Assembly: GCF_039621855.1 (NCBI RefSeq)
Contig: NZ_CP155071.1
Location: 806,001 to 870,000, forward strand
Source of the DNA: Erwinia sp. HDF1-3R
GTDB lineage: Bacteria > Pseudomonadota > Gammaproteobacteria > Enterobacterales > Enterobacteriaceae
Reading direction: 5' to 3'
Length of the DNA: 64,000 nt
The notes under the pieces were generated by a model. It had not been told where the DNA came from. It saw only the letters and a list, made by a program, of their open reading frames with translations, and ran no database searches. Positions 36,710 to 46,558 of this stretch are shown piece by piece. Position numbers and translations under genes: made by a program. Within the stretch, counting starts at the first letter, position 1, and each line of letters starts with the position of its first letter.

Positions 36710-38032
36710 GTGTTCCTGCCACAAGAAATCATCCGCAAAAAAAGAGACGGCCAGACGCTGAGTGAAGAGGAAATTCGTTTCTTTATCAACGGCGTTCGTG
36801 ACAACTCCGTCTCTGAAGGGCAAATCGCCGCGCTGGCGATGACAATCTATTTTCATGACATGACGCTGCCAGAACGTGTGGCGCTGACCATGGCGATGCG
36901 TGATTCCGGCTCGGTACTCAACTGGCAGGCGCTAAACCTCAACGGACCGGTGGTCGATAAGCATTCCACGGGTGGAGTAGGGGACGTGACCTCGCTGATG
37001 CTGGGGCCAATGGTCGCCGCATGCGGTGGCTATGTACCCATGATTTCGGGCCGCGGACTGGGCCATACCGGCGGTACGCTGGATAAGCTGGAAGCCATTC
37101 CCGGCTTTGATATCTTCCCCGAGGATGAGGCCTTCCGCCGGATGATCAAAGAGGTGGGCGTGGCGATCATCGGTCAGACCCACTCACTTGCGCCAGCCGA
37201 TAAGCGCTTCTACGCCACGCGGGACATCACCGCTACGGTAGACTCCATTCCGCTTATTACCGCGTCGATTCTGGCGAAAAAGCTGGCCGAAGGGCTGGAT
37301 GCGCTGGTAATGGACGTTAAGGTAGGGTCCGGTGCCTTTATGCCGACCTTTGAACTCTCTGAACAGCTGGCGCAGTCGATCGTTGGCGTGGCAAACGGCG
37401 CGGGCTGTAAAACCACCGCGCTGCTGACCGATATGAATCAGGTGCTGGCGTCCAGCGCCGGTAACGCGCTGGAAGTGCGCGAGGCGGTGCAGTTCCTGAC
37501 CGGCGACTATCGCAATCCACGCCTGCTGGAGGTGACGCTGGCGCTGAGTGCGGAAATGCTGGTATCGGGTGGGCTGGCCGCAAACGTTGATGAGGCGACC
37601 CGCAAGCTCCAGGCCGTGCTGGATAATGGCCGCGCGGCAGAGGTGTTCTCCCGCATGGTGGCGGCGCAGAAAGGGCCAGCCGATTTCATTGAGAATATTG
37701 ATAACTACCTGCCCGCACCGATGCTCAGCAAAGCGGTATATGCCGATAGCGTCGGGGTGATCGGCGCAGTGGATACCCGCGCGCTGGGTATGGCGGTGGT
37801 CTCAATGGGCGGCGGACGCCGTCGCGCCAGCGACAGCATAGATTACAGCGTCGGCCTGAGTGAGGTTGCCCCCCTGGGTGCCGCCGTTGACAGCCAGCAG
37901 CCGCTGGCGGTGATCCACGCCAGCAGCGAAGCCAGCTGGCAGGAAGCGGCGGCGGCGGTCAAAGCGGCCATTACGCTCAGTGAGACGGCCCCGGCAGAAA
38001 CGCCAGTTATCTATCGCAGAATCAGCGGATAA
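36710..38032 (+). CDS. deoA: Thymidine phosphorylase
   Basis: The 440-residue enzyme cleaves thymidine/deoxyuridine with phosphate to deoxyribose-1-phosphate. Motifs: [51 protein letters not shown] 36710 is chosen by homology ([15 protein letters not shown]); GGGGGC lies just upstream. Second gene of the operon. Confidence 0.96.
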   Translation: MFLPQEIIRKKRDGQTLSEEEIRFFINGVRDNSVSEGQIAALAMTIYFHDMTLPERVALTMAMRDSGSVLNWQALNLNGPVVDKHSTGGVGDVTSLMLGPMVAACGGYVPMISGRGLGHTGGTLDKLEAIPGFDIFPEDEAFRRMIKEVGVAIIGQTHSLAPADKRFYATRDITATVDSIPLITASILAKKLAEGLDALVMDVKVGSGAFMPTFELSEQLAQSIVGVANGAGCKTTALLTDMNQVLASSAGNALEVREAVQFLTGDYRNPRLLEVTLALSAEMLVSGGLAANVDEATRKLQAVLDNGRAAEVFSRMVAAQKGPADFIENIDNYLPAPMLSKAVYADSVGVIGAVDTRALGMAVVSMGGGRRRASDSIDYSVGLSEVAPLGAAVDSQQPLAVIHASSEASWQEAAAAVKAAITLSETAPAETPVIYRRISG

Positions 38033-38094
38033 GCGTCATACTACTCTGATCGATAAAATTTAAGCTAAGCGCCTAACAGACGCAGGAGACCAGG

Positions 38095-39318
38095 ATGAAA
38101 CGTGCATTTATCATGGTGCTAGATTCCTTTGGGATCGGCTCCAGCAAAGACGCCCATAAATATGGCGACGAAGGCTCTGATACCCTCGGACATATTGCCG
38201 AGGCCTGTTTTAACGGGAAAGCTGACACGGGCAGAAAAGGCCCGCTGCACTTACCGAATCTGACCGCGCTTGGCTTAGGCAAAGCGGCGGAAGGGTCTAC
38301 CGGCCGGTTCCCGCTGGGGCTGGATAAAGACGCTGAGATAACCGGCGCCTGGGCCTGGGCCAGTGAGCTCTCCTCCGGTAAGGACACGCCGTCGGGCCAC
38401 TGGGAAATTGCCGGGGTGCCGGTGCTGTTTGACTGGGGCTACTTCTCCGACAAAGAGAACAGTTTTCCGCAGGCGCTATTAGACCTGCTGGTTGAGAAAG
38501 CCGATCTGCCGGGCTACCTGGGTAACTGCCACTCTTCCGGTACGGTTATCCTCGACCAGCTCGGCGAAGAGCATATGAAAACCGGTAAACCGATTTTCTA
38601 CACCTCGGCAGACTCGGTATTTCAGATTGCCTGCCATGAAGAAACCTTTGGGCTGGAGCGCCTCTACAAGCTGTGCGAAATCGCCCGTGAGGCGCTGACC
38701 GAAGGCGGTTATAATATTGGCCGCGTTATCGCCCGTCCTTTTACCGGCGACAAGGCAGGCAACTTCCAGCGCACCGGTAACCGACACGATCTCGCCGTGG
38801 AACCACCGGCACCGACTATCCTGAAAAAGCTGGTTGAGGAGCAGAACGGTCAGGTGATCTCGGTTGGTAAAATTGCCGACATCTACGCCCACGTTGGCAT
38901 TACCAAAAAGGTAAAGGCAACCGGTCTGGATGCGCTGTTTGACGCCACGATCGAAGAAATGAAAATCGCGCCGGACAACAGCATCGTGTTTACCAACTTC
39001 GTGGACTTCGATTCCACCTGGGGCCATCGTCGTGACGTGCCGGGCTACGCCGGTGGGCTGGAGCTGTTCGACCGCCGACTGCCGGAGCTGATGGCGCTGG
39101 TGCAGGAAGGTGACATTCTGATCCTCACCGCCGACCACGGCTGCGATCCTACCTGGGAAGGCACGGAACATACCCGCGAGCATATTCCGGTGCTACTCTA
39201 CGGACCCGGTGTAAAACCTGGTTCGCTGGGATATCGCGACACCTTTGCCGATATCGGGCAAACCGTTGCACGCTATTTTGGCCTTTCCGATATGGAATAT
39301 GGCAAAAGCATGCTGTAA
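38095..39318 (+). CDS. deoB: Phosphopentomutase
   Basis: The 407-residue alkaline-phosphatase-fold enzyme converts (deoxy)ribose-1-phosphate to the 5-phosphate. Metal motifs: [13 protein letters not shown] and [32 protein letters not shown] precedes the start. It links deoA/deoD products to deoC. Confidence 0.97.
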   Translation: MKRAFIMVLDSFGIGSSKDAHKYGDEGSDTLGHIAEACFNGKADTGRKGPLHLPNLTALGLGKAAEGSTGRFPLGLDKDAEITGAWAWASELSSGKDTPSGHWEIAGVPVLFDWGYFSDKENSFPQALLDLLVEKADLPGYLGNCHSSGTVILDQLGEEHMKTGKPIFYTSADSVFQIACHEETFGLERLYKLCEIAREALTEGGYNIGRVIARPFTGDKAGNFQRTGNRHDLAVEPPAPTILKKLVEEQNGQVISVGKIADIYAHVGITKKVKATGLDALFDATIEEMKIAPDNSIVFTNFVDFDSTWGHRRDVPGYAGGLELFDRRLPELMALVQEGDILILTADHGCDPTWEGTEHTREHIPVLLYGPGVKPGSLGYRDTFADIGQTVARYFGLSDMEYGKSML

Positions 39319-39380
39319 AGCGACATATAACTGGCCGGCGCTGACGCCGGCAAGATGAATATTGAAGATAAGGATAAAAG

Positions 39381-40100
39381 ATGGCAACGCCTCATATTAA
39401 CGCTGAAATGGGCGACTTCGCTGATGTGGTTCTGATGCCTGGCGATCCGCTGCGTGCAAAACACATTGCGGAAACCTTTTTGCAGGACGCAGTGGAAGTG
39501 AACAACGTACGCGGCATGCTGGGCTACACCGGCACCTATAAAGGGCGCAAAATTTCGGTAATGGGCCACGGTATGGGTATCCCATCCTGCTCGATTTATG
39601 CTAAAGAGCTGATCACCGAGTTTGGCGTGAAAAAAATCATTCGCGTTGGATCCTGCGGTGCGGTGCGCGCCGATGTGAAACTGCGTGATGTGGTTATCGG
39701 TATGGGGGCGTCAACCGACTCCAAAGTGAACCGTATGCGCTTTAAGGATCACGACTTCGCGGCCATTGCTGATTTCGAGATGGTGCGTAATGCCGTCGAT
39801 GCGGCAAAGGCGCTGGGCGTGGACGCGCGGGTGGGAAATATCTTCTCAGCCGACCTGTTCTATACCCCGGACCCGCAGATGTTTGACGTGATGGAGAAGT
39901 ACGGCATTCTGGGCGTGGAGATGGAAGCGGCCGGGATCTACGGTGTGGCGGCGGAGTTTGGTGCTAAGGCACTGGCTATCTGTACCGTTTCTGACCATAT
40001 CCGTACGCACGAACAGACCACGGCAGAAGAGCGCCAGACCACCTTCAGCGAGATGATCCAGATCGCGCTGGAGTCGGTACTGCTGGGCGATAAAGCCTGA
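39381..40100 (+). CDS. deoD: Purine-nucleoside phosphorylase
   Basis: The 239-residue hexameric PNP has [34 protein letters not shown] and the catalytic Asp in [10 protein letters not shown]. Phosphorolysis of purine (deoxy)nucleosides. Last deo gene of this operon. Confidence 0.97.
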   Translation: MATPHINAEMGDFADVVLMPGDPLRAKHIAETFLQDAVEVNNVRGMLGYTGTYKGRKISVMGHGMGIPSCSIYAKELITEFGVKKIIRVGSCGAVRADVKLRDVVIGMGASTDSKVNRMRFKDHDFAAIADFEMVRNAVDAAKALGVDARVGNIFSADLFYTPDPQMFDVMEKYGILGVEMEAAGIYGVAAEFGAKALAICTVSDHIRTHEQTTAEERQTTFSEMIQIALESVLLGDKA

Positions 40101-40109
40101 TAACCCCGC

Positions 40110-40182
40110 ACCAGCCGCCAGTCCGATAGATTCGCTGGCGGCGCACTGCGTCGCCCGGCCGTCGCTTTTGCGTCTGCCGGGC
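40110..40182 (+). terminator. Hairpins after deoD
   Basis: Two GC-rich stems, GCCGCCAG...CTGGCGGC and GCCCGGC...GCCGGGC, lie in tandem between convergent operons. No long T run is seen, so termination may be partly Rho-dependent. Confidence 0.5.
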
Positions 40183-40234
40183 ATTATTCAGCATGAAGGC
40201 CCGTCTCCACCGTCGTTAATCACCTTCTCCAACA

Positions 40235-41167
40235 TCAATGGACTTCTACCGCGTAGTCCGCCACCGGCGTCATCTTCTTAATCAGCTTATTATCAAACAG
40301 AAACTGTTCGTATGCCTGGTAACGGGCAGGGTCCAGCTTTGCCGGGTCTTTCGCGAACAGGGGCAGAGAGTTTTGCCAGGCAAGCTGATTCAGCGGCGTA
40401 TTTAATTCCGGGTGGGCTTTGGCAAACGCCAGCCAGCTCTCCTGCGGATGAGCCAGCAGATAATCGGTGCCTTTTTTCAGCGCGATAAGAAATTTCTTTA
40501 TCCGGGGATCGTTGACCGCATCGCGGTTGGCGACGATCACCAGTTCGTCATAGGCCGGAACGCCATAATCTTCCACGTTGAAGACCACCGGGTCTTTCCC
40601 CTTTAGCTTCAGTTCCTGAGCTTCAATATTGCGGTAGCCGCCAATCACGGCGTCAACCTGACCGGCCAGCAGCGCGCTGACCAGCTGGAAATTCACGTTA
40701 ATCAACCGCACATTATCAGCCTTGAGGTGTTCATGTTTCAGCATGGTGCTGAGGGTTGCCTGCTCAATGCCGCTCACCGAATAGCCTATTTTCTTCCCGG
40801 CCAGACCGGCAGGGGAGGTGATTTTTTTATCCAGAGTGATAACCGTATTCAGCGGCGAAGTGATCAGCGTGCCAATGCGCACCAGCGGCAGGCCCTGATC
40901 CGCAAAGAAGTGCAGCTGGGGCTGATAGGTAATGGCCAGGTCTGCCTGTTTTGCGGCAACCAGGCGCGGCGGCAGGGCGGCATCGGAAGGCGACACTATG
41001 TTCACATCCAGCCCCTCGGCCCGGAACGCGCCGATCTGCTCAGCGACCATAATGGGCGCGTGGTCAGGATTGATATACCAGTCGAGCACCAGGGTCAGCT
41101 TTTCCGCTGCCAGCGCATGGCCGCTCAGTGCCGCGGTCAGCAGCAGTCCGCACAGGGTATTTTTCAC
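40235..41167 (-). CDS. thiY: ABC transporter substrate-binding protein, thiamine precursor type (ThiY-like)
   Basis: The 310-residue protein has a signal peptide (MKNTLCGLLLTAALSGHALA) and an NMT1/ThiY-type domain (LVLDWYINPDHAPIMVAEQI). Last gene of a TPP-riboswitch operon with a permease and ATPase, so it probably binds hydroxymethylpyrimidine or formylaminopyrimidine in the periplasm. The exact ligand is inferred from context. Confidence 0.75.
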   Translation of the reverse strand: MKNTLCGLLLTAALSGHALAAEKLTLVLDWYINPDHAPIMVAEQIGAFRAEGLDVNIVSPSDAALPPRLVAAKQADLAITYQPQLHFFADQGLPLVRIGTLITSPLNTVITLDKKITSPAGLAGKKIGYSVSGIEQATLSTMLKHEHLKADNVRLINVNFQLVSALLAGQVDAVIGGYRNIEAQELKLKGKDPVVFNVEDYGVPAYDELVIVANRDAVNDPRIKKFLIALKKGTDYLLAHPQESWLAFAKAHPELNTPLNQLAWQNSLPLFAKDPAKLDPARYQAYEQFLFDNKLIKKMTPVADYAVEVH

Positions 41168-41184
41168 CGTTAATGATTCCTTGA

Positions 41185-41919
41185 TTAGCTATTTTCGGGC
41201 GCCCAACGGATCAGGCGGTGGAGCAGCGCATCAATCGCTACCCAGAGTAATACGGTCATCAGTACCAGAATGAACAGCGCGGCAAAGCAGATATCGGTCT
41301 GCATTCGGGCGTTGGCGTTAAGCATCACGTACCCCAGCCCCTCTGCCGAACCGACCCATTCGCCAATAATCGCGCCGATGGGGGCGACGGCAGCGGCCAT
41401 CCGCAGACCGCTGCCGAAGGCGGGTAGCGCGGCCATCAGCCGGACATGCAGCAGCTGTGCCCGGCGCGTGGCACCCATCGTTCGGGCAAGGTCAAGCCAG
41501 TCATTGTTAACCCGACGGAGGCCGTCATAGAACGCGGAGGTCACCGGAAAGAAGATCACCAGCACGGCCATCGCCACCTTAGCGCTCAGCCCGAAGCCGA
41601 ACCACAGCACCAGCAGCGGCGCCAGCGCGAAGACGGGGATGGCCTGGCTAGTCAATACGACGGGCATCAGCCAGCGCTGGAGCCGGGGCGAAAAGGTCAT
41701 ACAGAGCGCCAGCAGCGTGCCCAGCAGGACACCGAGCACTAAGCCGCTTAGCACCTCTGAGGCGGTGATCAGACTGTGCCAGGCCAGATAGCTCAGGTTG
41801 TTCCAAAGTGCGCAGGCAACCGCCGCAGGCGAGGGCAGCAGGAACGCCGGAATAGTGCTTAAGGTTGCCAGCCACCACAGCAGGAGCAAACCGCAAAAGA
41901 TCACACCTCCCCGCATCAT
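41185..41919 (-). CDS. thiX: ABC transporter permease (ThiX-like)
   Basis: The 244-residue BPD-type permease has about six membrane helices and the cytoplasmic coupling loop EWVGSAEGLGYVMLNA. Its start overlaps the end of the ATPase gene by 4 bp (41916-41919). Inner-membrane component of the thiamine-precursor importer. Confidence 0.78.
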   Translation of the reverse strand: MMRGGVIFCGLLLLWWLATLSTIPAFLLPSPAAVACALWNNLSYLAWHSLITASEVLSGLVLGVLLGTLLALCMTFSPRLQRWLMPVVLTSQAIPVFALAPLLVLWFGFGLSAKVAMAVLVIFFPVTSAFYDGLRRVNNDWLDLARTMGATRRAQLLHVRLMAALPAFGSGLRMAAAVAPIGAIIGEWVGSAEGLGYVMLNANARMQTDICFAALFILVLMTVLLWVAIDALLHRLIRWAPENS

Positions 41920-42686
41920 TCTGCGGCCCTCACCAGCTGTCGCATCAGTTCACCCTGACTGGTTAACAGATTAGGGTCGTCCGGCGCGCGCGGAGGCTGC
42001 CCGACCAGGGTGTGACTGTCATCAATGTGGGCGGGGGAACCCGCCAGCACCAGCAGGCGATGGCTGAGGCGGCAGGCTTCCATGGGATCGTGGGTGATCA
42101 ACAGCACGGTATTATCCACCAGCAGCTCGGCGGCCAGCGTCTGGATTTTGGCCCGCGTGAGCGTATCCAGCGCGGAGAAGGGTTCATCCATCAGCACGAC
42201 CGGGCGACGCTCATACAGCGTGCGCGCAATGGCGGCGCGCTGGCGCATCCCACCGGAGAGTGCCGCAGGCAGCATTTTCCCATGACCGCTTAATCCGACC
42301 CGCTCCAGCAGATGGGTGGCCCATTCCCGATCGCCTTTTTCTCCCCGCAGACGAGCGCCCAGCATGATGTTATCCATCACCGTCAGCCAGGGATAGAGCA
42401 GATCTCTCTGGCCCATCCAGGCGATACGGCCCGCCAGGGGGAGCCCATCGCTGCCGCTGACCGTACCTGCGTCGGGAGCCGCGAGGCCAGCGATGATTTT
42501 CAGCAGGCTGGTCTTGCCGCTGCCGCTGGCACCGAGCAGCGCCACAAAGCTGCCTGGCGCGATATCAACGCTGAGATGTTGGAAAATGGTGCGCTGGCCA
42601 AAGCTAAGGCCAAGATTGCGACAGGCAATGCCCGGTGGTCGTGCGCCGCTCACGTTTCTGACGCCGCGTTCAGCCCCATTTGCCAC
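41916..42686 (-). CDS. thiZ: ABC transporter ATP-binding protein (ThiZ-like)
   Basis: The 256-residue ATPase has Walker A GASGSGKTSLL, signature LSGGMRQRAAIA, Walker B VVLMDEPFSALD and switch His ITHDP. Its start lies inside the truncated tenA gene in another frame (37-bp overlap), which suggests it was fused to the broken tenA by deletion. Confidence 0.8.
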   Translation of the reverse strand: MANGAERGVRNVSGARPPGIACRNLGLSFGQRTIFQHLSVDIAPGSFVALLGASGSGKTSLLKIIAGLAAPDAGTVSGSDGLPLAGRIAWMGQRDLLYPWLTVMDNIMLGARLRGEKGDREWATHLLERVGLSGHGKMLPAALSGGMRQRAAIARTLYERRPVVLMDEPFSALDTLTRAKIQTLAAELLVDNTVLLITHDPMEACRLSHRLLVLAGSPAHIDDSHTLVGQPPRAPDDPNLLTSQGELMRQLVRAAE

Positions 42687-42937
42687 AGGATATTGAGAGA
42701 CGTGGACGCCGCGCGCATCTCTGGCAGGGTGCGCAGTTTGCTGACCAGCAGGCCATAGTGGATGAGAAACAGATAATCCTGCGTCAGATAACGGCGGAAA
42801 GCGGCATGGGGAAGCGTGCCGGAAGCCAGCTGTTGCAGGAAGGGGTGATTAACATAGTGCTGCCACTCTGCGCCCGCATGCTGGCGAAGACGACCATACA
42901 GGCCCTGGCTGAAATCAGGGATGGGTAGATGAGACAC
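42650..42937 (-). pseudogene. tenA: Truncated thiaminase-II-type gene (TenA N-terminus)
   Basis: About 95 residues show the TenA start (MSHLPIPDFSQGLYGRLRQH, HPFLQQLASGTLPHAAFRRY, LTQDYLFLIHYGLLVSKL). The family is about 220 residues long. After EMRAASTSLNI the frame becomes unrelated and stops in the thiZ start region, so the catalytic Cys/Glu part is lost. GTG 42937 has GGAGG upstream. TenA normally recycles pyrimidine from degraded thiamine. Confidence 0.75.
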
Positions 42938-43007
42938 TGAACCTCCGAAAATAGGTGGAGATCCGGACACGCAGAAGTGTGAACAGGCAATTGATCAGTG
43001 CCAACCC

Positions 43008-43092
43008 GTCCCTTCGCTGGCATGACCCAGATCAGGTTCAAAGGGTTCGGCTTACGCCATCTCAGCCCATTACTGGACACCCCTCGGAGCAG
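43008..43092 (-). promoter_or_regulatory. TPP riboswitch (THI box)
   Basis: Read on the minus strand: GAGGGGTGTCC, GGGCTGAGATGGCG, GAACCCTTTGAACCTGATCT, GGGTCATGCCAGCGAAGGGA. These are the conserved TPP-sensing helices. It ends about 70 nt before the tenA start, so it should switch off the tenA-thiZXY operon when thiamine pyrophosphate is plentiful. Confidence 0.95.
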
Positions 43093-43191
43093 ACTGTTAT
43101 ACGATATTTTATTTTTGATTACAACGCCGTAACAAGGACAGTAACGCGGGGGAACCTGTCGGTTAACGGCTCCGTGCAGGCCCCATTTCCG

Positions 43192-43869
43192 CTATTTTAG
43201 GTTCTCTGGTGACGATGGGCTTTCGCTGCTCTCATCCTCATCATCCTCTCTTACCGGATGGTTGGCGGTAAGCAGAAAGGGCGACTGCTGCCAGCGGGTG
43301 CGGCGGGTGCGCAGCAGCGTCCGGCTGAGAATAATGCCGATAGCCAGCGCCAGCAGCATCATCAGACGCAGAATATTGGTGGTGTTATCCACCTGACGGG
43401 ATTCGGTGACCAGCACATGAGTGTCCAGCGTGACGCGCAGGAAGCCGCGCGGACCATCGGGGGTATCCAGCGGCTGCACGATCTGATGATTGAAGTAGCT
43501 GCCCGCGCGATGGCCATCCAGCGCCAGCCGATCGCGCACGTTAATGGTTTCCCCGCTGTGAGCCAGCAGCGCACCGTTGTCGTCGTAGACCGAGGCATCA
43601 AGAATGCGGCTGTCCGTAGTCAGCAGCGCAATGGCCTCGGTAATTTTCTGCCGGTTATCATCGCTGTTTTCCATCAGCGGCGTCAGGCTCCAGGCAACCT
43701 GTCGCGTCAGCGTTCGGGCCAGCTCCTCGACCTGCGCTGAACGGGCCATCTGATGACCCAGACTGAACCATGAGGCACCCTGCATCAGCATCACCAGCAG
43801 AGTGAGGCAGATCAGCACGATCGCCGTACGGTGTAGTCGGAATTTTAATCTGGCCTTTGCCATCTTCAC
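43192..43869 (-). CDS. ytjB: Membrane protein YtjB (Smp)
   Basis: The 225-residue inner-membrane protein has helices near residues 13-33 and 165-185 and a periplasmic domain (DTHVLVTESRQVDNTTNILR). The order ytjB/serB divergent is as in E. coli. The C-terminus has an acidic tail (EDDEDESSESPSSPENLK). Function unknown. Confidence 0.88.
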   Translation of the reverse strand: MKMAKARLKFRLHRTAIVLICLTLLVMLMQGASWFSLGHQMARSAQVEELARTLTRQVAWSLTPLMENSDDNRQKITEAIALLTTDSRILDASVYDDNGALLAHSGETINVRDRLALDGHRAGSYFNHQIVQPLDTPDGPRGFLRVTLDTHVLVTESRQVDNTTNILRLMMLLALAIGIILSRTLLRTRRTRWQQSPFLLTANHPVREDDEDESSESPSSPENLK

Positions 43870-43978
43870 CCTTCATATTTTTTCAACGAACGCCGTCCGC
43901 CTCTTCGCTTTATGTTGCCAGAACCGGGGCTGACAGGGTAGCCTCTTGCGTGGTTAATATGTCCCTACAGGAGCTGTA

Positions 43979-44956
43979 ATGCCAAATAGTCTGACCTGGT
44001 GCGACCTGCCTTCCGATGTCTCTCTCTGGCCGGGGTTACCTCTCTCTCTTAGCGGTGATGAAGTCATGCCGCTGGATTACCGCGCTGGCCGCACCGGCTG
44101 GCTTCTGTACGGCCGCAAGCTTGATAAAGCCAGCCTTACGGCGCTCCAGCATCAGCTGGGTGCAGCGATGGTTATCGTCAGCGCCTGGTGCGTTGATCAG
44201 TATCAGGTCGTGCGCCTGGCGGGCTCACTGACTCCGCTCGCCACACGTCTGGCCCATGAAGCGGGCCTGGACGTCGCCCCGCTGGGGAAAATTCCGCACC
44301 TGAAAACGCCCGGACTGCTGGTCATGGACATGGACTCTACCGCGATAGAAGTGGAGTGCATTGATGAAATCGCAAAGCTGGCAGGCTGCGGCGAGCAGGT
44401 GGCGGAAGTGACGGAGCGGGCGATGCGCGGCGAACTTGATTTCGCTGCCAGCCTGCGCCAGCGCGTTGCCACGCTGAAAGATGCGGATGCCAACATCCTG
44501 GTTCAGGTGCGTGACCAGCTGCCGCTGATGCCGGGTCTGACGCAGCTGGTGGAAAAACTCCAGGCGCTGGGCTGGCACGTGGCGATCGCCTCCGGCGGCT
44601 TTACCTTCTTTGCCGAATATCTGCGGGACAGACTCCATCTCTCTGCTATTGCCGCTAACGTGCTGGAAATCCGCGACGGCAGGCTGACGGGTGAGGTGCT
44701 GGGCGATATTGTGGATGCCCGCTACAAGGCCGATACGCTGCTTAAGCTGGCTGAACGCTTTGAAATCGCCGACGATCAGACCGTCGCCATCGGCGACGGG
44801 GCAAACGATCTGCTGATGATCAAGGCATCTGCACTGGGTATTGCCTATCACGCCAAACCGAAAGTCAATGAACAAACGGCGGTGACCATTCGTCACGCCG
44901 ACCTGATGGGCGTGTTCTGTATTCTCAGCGGCAGCCTGATCTCTGATGAGCGTTAA
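43979..44956 (+). CDS. serB: Phosphoserine phosphatase
   Basis: The 325-residue HAD phosphatase makes L-serine in its last biosynthetic step. Motifs: MDMDSTAIEVECIDEIAKLA, ASGGFTFF, GDGANDLLMI. The N-terminal 110 residues form the usual regulatory domain. AGGAGCTGTA precedes ATG. radA starts 9 bp after its stop. Confidence 0.96.
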   Translation: MPNSLTWCDLPSDVSLWPGLPLSLSGDEVMPLDYRAGRTGWLLYGRKLDKASLTALQHQLGAAMVIVSAWCVDQYQVVRLAGSLTPLATRLAHEAGLDVAPLGKIPHLKTPGLLVMDMDSTAIEVECIDEIAKLAGCGEQVAEVTERAMRGELDFAASLRQRVATLKDADANILVQVRDQLPLMPGLTQLVEKLQALGWHVAIASGGFTFFAEYLRDRLHLSAIAANVLEIRDGRLTGEVLGDIVDARYKADTLLKLAERFEIADDQTVAIGDGANDLLMIKASALGIAYHAKPKVNEQTAVTIRHADLMGVFCILSGSLISDER

Positions 44957-44965
44957 GGAGGCGAT

Positions 44966-46345
44966 TTGGCCAAAGCGGTGAAGCGCGCCTTTGTCTGTAA
45001 CGAATGTGGCGCAGATTACCCACGCTGGCAGGGGCAGTGCAGCGCCTGCCAGGCGTGGAATACCATTACTGAAGTTCGCCTCTCTGCCTCGCCCACCGTG
45101 GCGCGTAATGAGCGCATGGGCTATGCGGGCAGCGCAGGCACCAGCCGCGTGCAGAAGCTGTCTGAGATCAGCCTTGAAGCGCTACCGCGTTTCAGCACCG
45201 GCTTCAAAGAATTTGACCGGGTACTGGGCGGCGGGGTGGTGCCAGGCAGCGCGATTCTCATCGGCGGTAGTCCCGGCGCGGGCAAAAGTACCCTGCTGCT
45301 GCAAACGCTGTGCAAACTTTCCGAGGGAATGAAGACCCTCTACGTCACCGGCGAAGAGTCTCTTCAGCAGGTGGCGATGCGCGCCCACCGGCTGGGGCTG
45401 CCCACTGAAAATCTCAATATGCTGTCGGAAACCAGCATCGAGCAGATCTGCCAGATTGCCGATCAGGAGCAGCCGAGGCTGATGGTGATCGACTCCATTC
45501 AGGTGATGCATATGGCCGATATCCAGTCATCGCCCGGCAGCGTCGCCCAGGTGCGGGAAACGGCAGCCTATCTGACCCGCTTCGCCAAAACGCGCGGCGT
45601 GGCGATTGTGATGGTGGGTCATGTGACCAAAGATGGTTCTCTTGCGGGGCCAAAGGTGCTTGAGCACTGTATCGACTGCTCGGTACTGCTGGATGGCGAT
45701 GCCGATTCACGCTTTCGTACATTGCGCAGCCATAAAAACCGTTTCGGTGCGGTGAATGAGCTGGGCGTCTTCGCCATGACCGAGCAGGGGCTGCGTGAGG
45801 TAAGCAACCCGTCGGCTATCTTCCTGAGCCGCGGTGATGAAGTGACCTCCGGCAGTTCGGTCATGGTGCTGTGGGAAGGCACGCGCCCGCTGCTGGTGGA
45901 AATTCAGGCGCTGGTGGATCACTCGATGATGGGCAACCCCCGGCGCGTTGCTGTTGGCCTGGAGCAGAACCGACTGGCGATCCTGCTGGCGGTTTTACAC
46001 CGTCACGGCGGGCTACAGATGGCGGACCAGGACGTGTTTGTTAATGTGGTTGGCGGCGTCAAGGTCACCGAAACCAGTGCCGACCTGGCGCTGATGCTGT
46101 CGATGGTCTCCAGCCTGCGCGATCGCCCTCTACCTCATGACCTGGTGGTATTCGGCGAGGTCGGGCTGGCGGGCGAGATCCGTCCGGTGCCAAGCGGGCA
46201 GGAGCGTATCTCTGAGGCGGCGAAGCATGGCTTCCGGCGCGCGATTGTCCCTGCTGCTAACGTGCCGAAGAGGCCGCCGGAAAATATGAAAGTCTATGGC
46301 GTGAAAAAGCTCGCCGACGCGCTGGCGATACTGGACGACCTGTAA
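44966..46345 (+). CDS. radA: DNA repair protein RadA
   Basis: The 459-residue branch-migration ATPase has an N-terminal zinc finger (CNECGADYPRWQGQCSACQA), Walker A GGSPGAGKSTLLLQ, KNRFG motif and a Lon-protease-like C-terminal domain (GEVGLAGEIRPV). The start is TTG 44966 with AAGGAGG 6 bp upstream. Cotranscribed with serB as in E. coli. Confidence 0.96.
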   Translation: MAKAVKRAFVCNECGADYPRWQGQCSACQAWNTITEVRLSASPTVARNERMGYAGSAGTSRVQKLSEISLEALPRFSTGFKEFDRVLGGGVVPGSAILIGGSPGAGKSTLLLQTLCKLSEGMKTLYVTGEESLQQVAMRAHRLGLPTENLNMLSETSIEQICQIADQEQPRLMVIDSIQVMHMADIQSSPGSVAQVRETAAYLTRFAKTRGVAIVMVGHVTKDGSLAGPKVLEHCIDCSVLLDGDADSRFRTLRSHKNRFGAVNELGVFAMTEQGLREVSNPSAIFLSRGDEVTSGSSVMVLWEGTRPLLVEIQALVDHSMMGNPRRVAVGLEQNRLAILLAVLHRHGGLQMADQDVFVNVVGGVKVTETSADLALMLSMVSSLRDRPLPHDLVVFGEVGLAGEIRPVPSGQERISEAAKHGFRRAIVPAANVPKRPPENMKVYGVKKLADALAILDDL

Positions 46346-46374
46346 CCGTTCGGACCGGGCAATTCCCCCTGACG

Positions 46375-46515
46375 GCTGAACGTATTACTATCGGTCAGGC
46401 AGGTTCGCCTGGACAGTTGAACGTATTACTATCGGTCAGGCTGGTTCGTCTGGACAGTTGAACGTAATTGCGATCGGTGAGGCGGGTTCGCCCGGATAGC
46501 TGAACGTACTATCAT
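46375..46515. repeat. Tandem 41-bp repeat between radA and nadR
   Basis: Units start at 46375, 46416 and 46457, with a partial unit at 46499. The unit begins gttgaacgtattactatcgg and ends with ggttcgcctggaca. Confidence 0.85.
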
Positions 46516-46558
46516 CTGAGGGCGGAACTGATGCCGCCCTTTATGCAGGAGGCATTTG

